Part shown: positions 59,850-64,000 of the stretch, in pieces
Layout: each line of letters begins with the position of its first letter
Position numbering within the stretch: position 1 is the first letter of the stretch
Origin: Vescimonas coprocola
GTDB lineage: Bacteria > Bacillota > Clostridia > Oscillospirales > Oscillospiraceae
Assembly (NCBI RefSeq): GCF_018408575.1
Contig: NZ_AP023418.1
Coordinates: 558,001-622,000 of the forward strand
DNA length: 64,000 bases
Direction of reading: 5' to 3'
Position numbers and translations under genes: made by a program
The notes under the pieces: generated by a model
Told to the model about the DNA's origin: nothing
Seen by the model: the letters and a program-made list of their open reading frames with translations, nothing else
Database searches by the model: none

Positions 59850-60128
59850 ATGATGGAACGATTTTCGCACCTGCGGCGCAAGGAGGTCATCAATATCTGC
59901 GACGGGCGGCGACTGGGCTTCGTGGGGGATCTGGAGCTGAAGGTCCCGGAGGGAGAGGTCAAGGCCCTCATCGTGTTCGGCCCCTGCCGCTTCTTCGGCC
60001 TGTTCGGCAGGGGGGAGGATTTCTACGTCCCGTGGGACTGCGTGCAGCGGTTCGGGGACGACATCATCCTCATCGACAAGCCCTTCCAGCGGCGGGAGGA
60101 GGATAAAAAGCGCCGCCGCTGGGGCTAA
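59850..60128 (+). CDS. YlmC/YmxH family sporulation-associated PRC-barrel protein
   Basis: A 92-residue protein of the YlmC/YmxH family, a small PRC-barrel-like protein conserved in spore formers. The opening RRKEVINICDGRRLGFVGDLEL and the end DDIILIDKP match the family. The ATG at 59850 is used (GAGGTGG 6 bases upstream); an adjacent ATG at 59853 is possible. A CGP-containing loop (FGPCRFFGLFGRGEDFYVPW) is unusual in having a Cys and many aromatics. Role in sporulation is known only by expression in Bacillus. Confidence 0.85.
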   Translation: MMERFSHLRRKEVINICDGRRLGFVGDLELKVPEGEVKALIVFGPCRFFGLFGRGEDFYVPWDCVQRFGDDIILIDKPFQRREEDKKRRRWG

Positions 60129-60185
60129 ACCGGGACAATACGGCGAAAAAGCCGCTGATTTTCCTGGAGAAACGCAAAAAATCTC

Positions 60186-60214
60186 TTGCAAACAGCTATA
60201 GACTGTGGTATGAT
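60186..60214 (+). promoter_or_regulatory. Promoter of rpsB-tsf
   Basis: TTGCAA (60186-60191), 17 bp, TATGAT (60209-60214), with TGG extended -10. Confidence 0.78.
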
Positions 60215-60220
60215 ATTTCA

Positions 60221-60310
60221 GCATTCCGCACAGGGGCGGACTCCCGGTCGGTGCCGCAAGGTTGGCCGGGGGGAGGAAGCCTCTGGAGGTAAGAAACTAA
60301 ATTCAAAGGA
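60221..60310 (+). promoter_or_regulatory. Structured leader of rpsB
   Basis: About 100 nt separate the predicted start from the rpsB ATG. A G/C-rich region (60228-60290) can fold: CTCCCGG (60241-60247) can pair with the CCGG and GGAG parts of a later G-run, enclosing GTGCCGCAAGGTT. It may be a ribosomal-protein autoregulatory site for S2; this is inferred only from length and pairing. Confidence 0.4.
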
Positions 60311-60323
60311 GAAATGAACAAAC

Positions 60324-61052
60324 ATGGCAAACCAGAACATCGTATCCATGAAGGCCCTGCTGGAGGCCGGTGTCCACTTCGGCCACCAGACCCGCCGCTG
60401 GAACCCCAAGATGGCTCCCTACATCTACACGGAGCGCAACGGCATCTATATCATCGACCTGCAGAAGACCGTGAAGAAGCTGGAGGAGGCCTATAACTTC
60501 GTGCGCCAGCTGTCCGAGAATGGCCAGTCCCTGCTGTTCGTGGGTACCAAGAAGCAGGCGCAGGAGGCCATCAAGGACGAGGCCCTGCGCTGCAATATGT
60601 ACTATGTCAACGCCCGCTGGCTGGGCGGCATGATGACCAACTTCAAGACCATGCGCACCCGTATCGACCGTCTGAACCAGCTCAAGGCCATGCAGGCCGA
60701 CGGCACCTTCGATATGCTGCCCAAGAAGGAAGTCATCAAGCACCTGGGCGAGATCGAAAAGCTGGAGAAGTATCTGGGCGGCGTGAAGGAAATGAAGAAG
60801 CTGCCCGGCGCTCTGTTCATCGTGGACACCCGTAAGGAGCGCAACGCCATCGCTGAGGCCCATCGTCTGGGCATCCCCGTTGTGGCCATCGCTGATACCA
60901 ACTGCGATCCCGACGAGATCGATTACCCCATCCCCGGCAACGACGACGCCATCCGTGCCATCAAGCTGATCTCCTCCATTATGGCCAATGCCATGATCGA
61001 GGGCCGTCAGGGCGAGCAGGATGAGGAAGCCGCCGCCGAGACCGCTGAATAA
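60324..61052 (+). CDS. rpsB: 30S ribosomal protein S2
   Basis: Small-subunit protein, 242 residues. It starts [21 protein letters not shown] and has [25 protein letters not shown] (about 35-59) and [11 protein letters not shown] (about 98), all S2 hallmarks. AAAGGAG precedes the ATG. Followed by tsf after a hairpin. Confidence 0.98.
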   Translation: MANQNIVSMKALLEAGVHFGHQTRRWNPKMAPYIYTERNGIYIIDLQKTVKKLEEAYNFVRQLSENGQSLLFVGTKKQAQEAIKDEALRCNMYYVNARWLGGMMTNFKTMRTRIDRLNQLKAMQADGTFDMLPKKEVIKHLGEIEKLEKYLGGVKEMKKLPGALFIVDTRKERNAIAEAHRLGIPVVAIADTNCDPDEIDYPIPGNDDAIRAIKLISSIMANAMIEGRQGEQDEEAAAETAE

Positions 61053-61074
61053 TCCGAGGATCACCGCTTAACCA

Positions 61075-61105
61075 ACGGGGCAGGGTCGTTGCCCTGCCCC
61101 GTTTA
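61075..61105 (+). terminator. Attenuator-like hairpin between rpsB and tsf
   Basis: An 11-bp perfect stem ACGGGGCAGGG/CCCTGCCCCGT followed by TT-ACC-TTT, a broken T-tract. Likely partial termination that sets the S2:EF-Ts ratio. Confidence 0.55.
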
Positions 61106-61136
61106 CCTTTGAAAATACGAACTGGAGGAAAAGAAA

Positions 61137-62063
61137 ATGGCTTTTACTGCTGCTGATGTTAAGAACCTGCGTGAGATGACCGGCGTGGGTATGATGGACT
61201 GCAAGAAGGCACTGACCGAGACCGACGGCGATATGGACAAGGCCGTGGAGTATCTGCGTGAGAAGGGTCTGGCCAAGGCCGCCAAGAAGGCCGGCCGCAT
61301 CGCCGCCGAGGGCGTGTCTTACGCTCTGGTGGAGAACGGCGTGGGCGCACTGGTGGAGGTCAACTGCGAGACCGACTTCTGCGCCAAGAGCGCTCCCTTC
61401 GTGGCCTTCGTCAAGGACATCGCCAAGGTGGTGGCCGACAACGATCCCGCCGACGTGGATACCCTGATGAACTGCAAGTATCCCGGCACTGAGCTGACCG
61501 TGTCCGAGACCATGCCCGAAAAGGTCATGTCCATCGGTGAGAACCTGCAGATCCGCCGCTTTGTCCGCTTTGCCGAGAACACCAGTGTGGGCTATGTCCA
61601 TGCCGGTGGCAAGATCGGCGTGCTGGTGAATCTGGCCGTGGAGGGCGGCGTGGATGCCACCGAGATCGGCAAGAACGTTGCCATGCAGATCGCCGCTCTG
61701 AATCCCCGCTTCTGGGACAAGTCTCAGGTCACCGAGGATGTGCTGGCCGAGGAGAAGAAGGTGGCTCTGGCCCTGATGGATTCCGACCCCAAGATGGCCT
61801 CCAAGCCCGCTCAGGTGAAGGAGAAGATCGTCATGGGCAAGATGAACAAGTTCTACGAGGAGAACTGCCTGCTGCAGATGGAGTTCGTCCGTGGCGACCT
61901 GTTCTCCGGCACCGTGGAGCAGTATATCGCCGACGCCGGCAAGAAGCTGGGCGGCAGCGTGAAGTTCCTGACTGCCGTCCGCTATCAGACCGGCGAGGGC
62001 ATCGAGAAGAAGGAAGAGAACTTCGCCGCCGAGGTGGCTGCCCAGATGAATCAGGGCAAGTAA
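61137..62063 (+). CDS. tsf: Elongation factor Ts
   Basis: Nucleotide exchange factor for EF-Tu, 308 residues. The N-terminal MTGVGMMDCKKALTE (about 15-29) UBA region and VNCETDF (about 77) are diagnostic. CTGGAGGAAAAG precedes the ATG. Codons are those of a highly expressed gene (GCT, CGT, GGC). Ends at a strong terminator. Confidence 0.98.
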   Translation: MAFTAADVKNLREMTGVGMMDCKKALTETDGDMDKAVEYLREKGLAKAAKKAGRIAAEGVSYALVENGVGALVEVNCETDFCAKSAPFVAFVKDIAKVVADNDPADVDTLMNCKYPGTELTVSETMPEKVMSIGENLQIRRFVRFAENTSVGYVHAGGKIGVLVNLAVEGGVDATEIGKNVAMQIAALNPRFWDKSQVTEDVLAEEKKVALALMDSDPKMASKPAQVKEKIVMGKMNKFYEENCLLQMEFVRGDLFSGTVEQYIADAGKKLGGSVKFLTAVRYQTGEGIEKKEENFAAEVAAQMNQGK

Positions 62064-62101
62064 GTCTCCTTATAGCAAAAGAAATCATACACCGTAAGAT
62101 A

Positions 62102-62145
62102 AAAGCACAGGGCGCTTTCCGTAAGGGAGCGCCCTGTGCTTTCCT
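62102..62145 (+). terminator. Terminator of rpsB-tsf
   Basis: AAAGCACAGGGCGCT and its complement around an 11-base loop, then TTTCC; 39 bp after the tsf stop. Confidence 0.83.
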
Positions 62146-62198
62146 ATTTGCTTTCAGACCATGGTAAAGCATCATACGGATATCAGGGGGCGTTGGCT

Positions 62199-62480
62199 AT
62201 GATAACGATCCAAAGGGCGGACGATGTTTTTCCTGTCGATACCGAGCAGACACAACGGTATGATGAAGCACACTCCCTCTGCGACTGCGGGTACTGCCGC
62301 AACTACTACGCCCAAATAAAGGGTAAGCTTCCGAAATTAGACGCTTTTTTAGTCGATGAAGAGCCGATAAGGGAAAACGAAAGAAACGCAAACGACCTTT
62401 TCATAGAATATTATTTGCCCCCGGCGGCTCACTTTTCCAGCTGTTGGCAAAAAGTATGCCGTCGGAGACAGAAACAAAAT
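62199..62480 (+). pseudogene. Truncated remnant of a conserved clostridial protein
   Basis: From ATG 62199 the frame reads MITIQRADDVFPVD, then HSLCDCGYCRNYYAQIKGK and LPKLDAFL. I recall this as the N-terminus of a clostridial hypothetical protein of about 150 residues. After roughly residue 50 the sequence no longer looks like that family, and the open frame runs through the rpmB terminator and the antisense of rpmB. No ribosome site of quality is present. I read it as a gene whose C-terminal part has been deleted, though a short functional product cannot be excluded. Confidence 0.4.
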
Positions 62481-62481
62481 G

Positions 62482-62513
62482 AAAAAAGCTCTGTGAGGCT
62501 TCACAGAGCTTTT
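62482..62513 (-). terminator. Terminator of rpmB
   Basis: AAAGCTCTGTGA/TCACAGAGCTTT with a four-base loop, followed on the minus strand by TTTTTT, six bp after the rpmB stop. Confidence 0.9.
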
Positions 62514-62518
62514 AATCA

Positions 62519-62707
62519 TCAGATCGCACGGGTAACCTTGCCGGAACGCAGGCACCGGGTACAAACATACACATGGCGAGGCGTGCCATTGATAACCGCC
62601 TTAACACGCTTGACATTGGGCTTCCAGGGACGATTGGAACGCCGGTGGGAGTGAGAGACCTTGATGCCGAAGGTCACGCCCTTGTCGCAAAATTCGCACT
62701 TAGCCAT
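62519..62707 (-). CDS. rpmB: 50S ribosomal protein L28
   Basis: Large-subunit protein, 62 residues, the zinc-binding cysteine form: CEFCDKG at the N-terminus and VCTRCLRSGKV near the C-terminus give four Cys. SHSHRRSNRPWKPN is the conserved rRNA-binding region. GGAGGTGCAACGG leads to ATG 62707; an upstream in-frame start would lack a ribosome site. Monocistronic. Confidence 0.97.
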   Translation of the reverse strand: MAKCEFCDKGVTFGIKVSHSHRRSNRPWKPNVKRVKAVINGTPRHVYVCTRCLRSGKVTRAI

Positions 62708-62760
62708 CCGTTGCACCTCCTTGCTGTGACTAACTTCCGCTTGATTCACAAGCATCTAAT

Positions 62761-62789
62761 ATAGTAGCAGATAAAACCGGAAAATGCAA
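62761..62789 (-). promoter_or_regulatory. Promoter of rpmB
   Basis: TTGCAT (62784-62789), 17 bp, TACTAT (62761-62766) with TGC extended -10, minus strand. Confidence 0.72.
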
Positions 62790-62926
62790 GCACTATTTGA
62801 CAAAAAAACAAAAAAATTCGGCCGAGGACGGAAGCGGCAGCTCCTCCGCCGCAGGAAACCGCTCAGGGAGCGGGAAGGCGGGTACCGCAGAGGAGACGTA
62901 AGGGGAGGTGGGATGCGTTTTTGGTA

Positions 62927-62955
62927 TTGTAAAAACGCCCCCCGTACGATATAAT
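62927..62955 (+). promoter_or_regulatory. Promoter of hprK
   Basis: TTGTAA (62927-62932), 17 bp, TATAAT (62950-62955), 36 bp before the start codon. Confidence 0.78.
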
Positions 62956-62991
62956 ACTATAAATATAAACCGAGGAACAGGGGGCTTCCAT

Positions 62992-63954
62992 ATGGCAGAT
63001 AAGGTGAAGCGCACCCCCGCCAAGCTCAGTAAGCTGGTGGAGGATTTTGACATGGAGATCGTGTGCCGGGGCAGCGACTATGACCAGCGCACGGTGAGCA
63101 TTTCCGATATGAACCGCCCGGCCCTGCAGCTGGTGGGCTTTTACGACTACTTCGAGCCCAAGCGCCTGCAGGTGTTCGGCAAGTCTGAGATGACCTTCCT
63201 CAAGGCCATGAAGCTGGAGGACCGCCGCCGGGTGTTCGACAACCTGCTGCGCTGCGAGATACCGGCCCTCATCATCGCCCGGAACATGGAGATCTTCCCC
63301 GAGCTGCTGGAGATTGCCCGGAAGCACGGTCGCACGCTGCTGCGTTCCGAGCTGAACACCGTGGAGCTGACCAGCCAGATCATCGACTACCTGAACCGGG
63401 CGCTGGCCCCCCAGATCACCCGCCACGGCGTGCTGATGAACATCAACGGGCAGGGCGTGCTGCTGCTGGGGGAATCCGGCATCGGCAAGAGCGAAACGGC
63501 CATCGAGCTGCTGAAGCGAGGCCACCGTCTGGTGGCGGACGACGCCGTGGAGATCCGGCGGGTGTCCGACTCCCTCTACGGCACGGCCCCGGAGCTGATC
63601 CGCCACTACATCGAGATCCGTGGCATCGGCGTCATCGACGTGCAGCAGCTGTTCGGCATGGGCTCCGTGCAGTTTGATACGGAGCTGGACCTTGTGGTGC
63701 AGCTGGAGAAGTGGGTGGACGGCAAGTTCTATGACCGCCTGGGTCTGGGGGAGGAGATGTATTCCATTCTGGGCGTCAAGCTGCCGTATATGATCATCCC
63801 CGTCCGGCCGGGCCGAAATCTGGCCGGCATCGTGGAGATCGCCACCATGAAGAACCGGCAGATGAAGTTCGGCTATAACCCGGCCCGGGATTTCGTGGAT
63901 CGGGTAGACCGCCAGATCGACGCCCTGACCCGGCAGAGTGAGGAGCAGAAATGA
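62992..63954 (+). CDS. hprK: HPr kinase/phosphorylase
   Basis: Phosphorylates HPr at Ser46 and reverses this, the master switch of carbon catabolite control in Firmicutes; 320 residues. The P-loop is LLGESGIGKSETAIEL (about 158-173), VADDAVEIRR (about 182) follows, and the family signature is EIRGIGVIDVQQLFG (about 208-222). The ATG at 62992 is chosen because upstream in-frame codons overlap the promoter. Its stop overlaps the ROK kinase start (ATGA). Confidence 0.96.
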   Translation: MADKVKRTPAKLSKLVEDFDMEIVCRGSDYDQRTVSISDMNRPALQLVGFYDYFEPKRLQVFGKSEMTFLKAMKLEDRRRVFDNLLRCEIPALIIARNMEIFPELLEIARKHGRTLLRSELNTVELTSQIIDYLNRALAPQITRHGVLMNINGQGVLLLGESGIGKSETAIELLKRGHRLVADDAVEIRRVSDSLYGTAPELIRHYIEIRGIGVIDVQQLFGMGSVQFDTELDLVVQLEKWVDGKFYDRLGLGEEMYSILGVKLPYMIIPVRPGRNLAGIVEIATMKNRQMKFGYNPARDFVDRVDRQIDALTRQSEEQK

Positions 63955-64000
63955 ACTACATCGGCATTGACATCGGCGGCACCAACCTGAAGGCGGGGCT
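63951..64000 (+). CDS. ROK-family sugar kinase, N-terminal fragment (glucokinase-like)
   Basis: Only about 16 residues are in the window: MNYIGIDIGGTNLKAG, the ATP-binding DxGGTxxK motif that opens ROK glucokinases. The ATGA overlap with hprK shows an hprK-kinase operon. The sugar preference cannot be judged from the fragment. Confidence 0.8.
   Translation, partial: MNYIGIDIGGTNLKAG

Noticed and set aside
62136-62654. A 172-residue plus-strand protein covering the tsf-rpmB gap
   Set aside because: Its second half is antisense to the rpmB terminator and rpmB itself; only the first ~50 residues after 62199 look like a real, broken gene.
1-64000. tRNA genes, CRISPR arrays, IS elements, prophage or origin
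   Set aside because: Looked for T-loop sequences, regular short repeats, transposase or integrase motifs and DnaA-box clusters; none was found.

Overview
The window looks like ordinary chromosome of a GC-rich, anaerobic, low-G+C-lineage Firmicute. The best guess is Oscillospiraceae or a neighbouring Eubacteriales family. Supporting signs are strict-anaerobe enzymes (nrdDG, ygfK), a SCIFF ranthipeptide pair, class B sortase, HPr kinase, Gram-positive PolC, MltG/U32 and YmfF/YmfH pairs, sigma-A promoters with 17-bp spacers and frequent extended -10 elements, and ATGA-overlapping operons. No species can be named from sequence alone. No tRNA, CRISPR array, prophage or insertion sequence was seen.

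Layout. 1-4.1 kb (minus): start of trigger factor, then rbgA-rnhB-yraN-dipeptidase-metallophosphoesterase. 4.2-7.4 kb (plus): class B sortase, a 93-residue membrane protein behind a perfect consensus promoter, and htpG. 7.4-7.86 kb: a gene-poor patch with terminators, a possible MATE transporter remnant and a short tandem repeat. 7.86-17.7 kb: nucleobase/purine block of hydA (minus), a large surface nucleotidase with an added tyrosine-phosphatase-like domain (plus), and ssnA-ygfK (minus) behind a promoter and a folded-looking 140-nt leader. 17.7-19.6 kb (minus): tsaE-tsaB-upp. 19.6-24.2 kb (plus): rsmA, yesL, the SCIFF precursor, its radical SAM maturase and a coupled PLP decarboxylase. 24.3-28.1 kb (minus): RNase P RNA, a small membrane protein, and nrdDG with NrdR boxes. 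28.3-31.9 kb (plus): yqeC, a glycine riboswitch with an AGCS symporter, and alr. 32-33.8 kb (minus): an EIIC-like permease and niaR. 34.1-35.6 kb (plus): a conserved 98-residue protein and an SH3-NlpC/P60 hydrolase. 35.7-43.5 kb (minus): ymfF-ymfH-pepF-lgt-folD-fhs. 43.7-46.1 kb (minus): mltG and a U32 protein. 46.2-48.9 kb: a 41-residue Cys-rich peptide, tmk, a HAD phosphatase and an MBL hydrolase. 49-60.1 kb (plus): pyrH-frr-uppS-cdsA-dxr-rseP-ispG-polC, then an Sfp-type transferase and YmxH. 60.2-64 kb: rpsB-tsf, a degenerate fragment, rpmB, hprK and the start of a ROK kinase.

How genes may work together. HydA, SsnA, YgfK and YqeC are the accessory set linked by comparative genomics to selenium-dependent molybdenum hydroxylases and to anaerobic purine/urate catabolism. 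The hydroxylase itself is not in the window. A secreted nucleotidase between hydA and ygfK could supply nucleosides. FolD and Fhs could recover one-carbon units, although both are also housekeeping enzymes. The nucleotidase ends in a KPATG-type sorting signal, and a class B sortase lies 5 kb away.

The least ordinary items are the nucleotidase/SAM-hydrolase-like/tyrosine-phosphatase fusion, the ssnA leader, the seven-cysteine SCIFF precursor coupled to a decarboxylase, the unlisted 41-residue Cys-rich peptide, and the paired operator sites for NrdR and probably NiaR.
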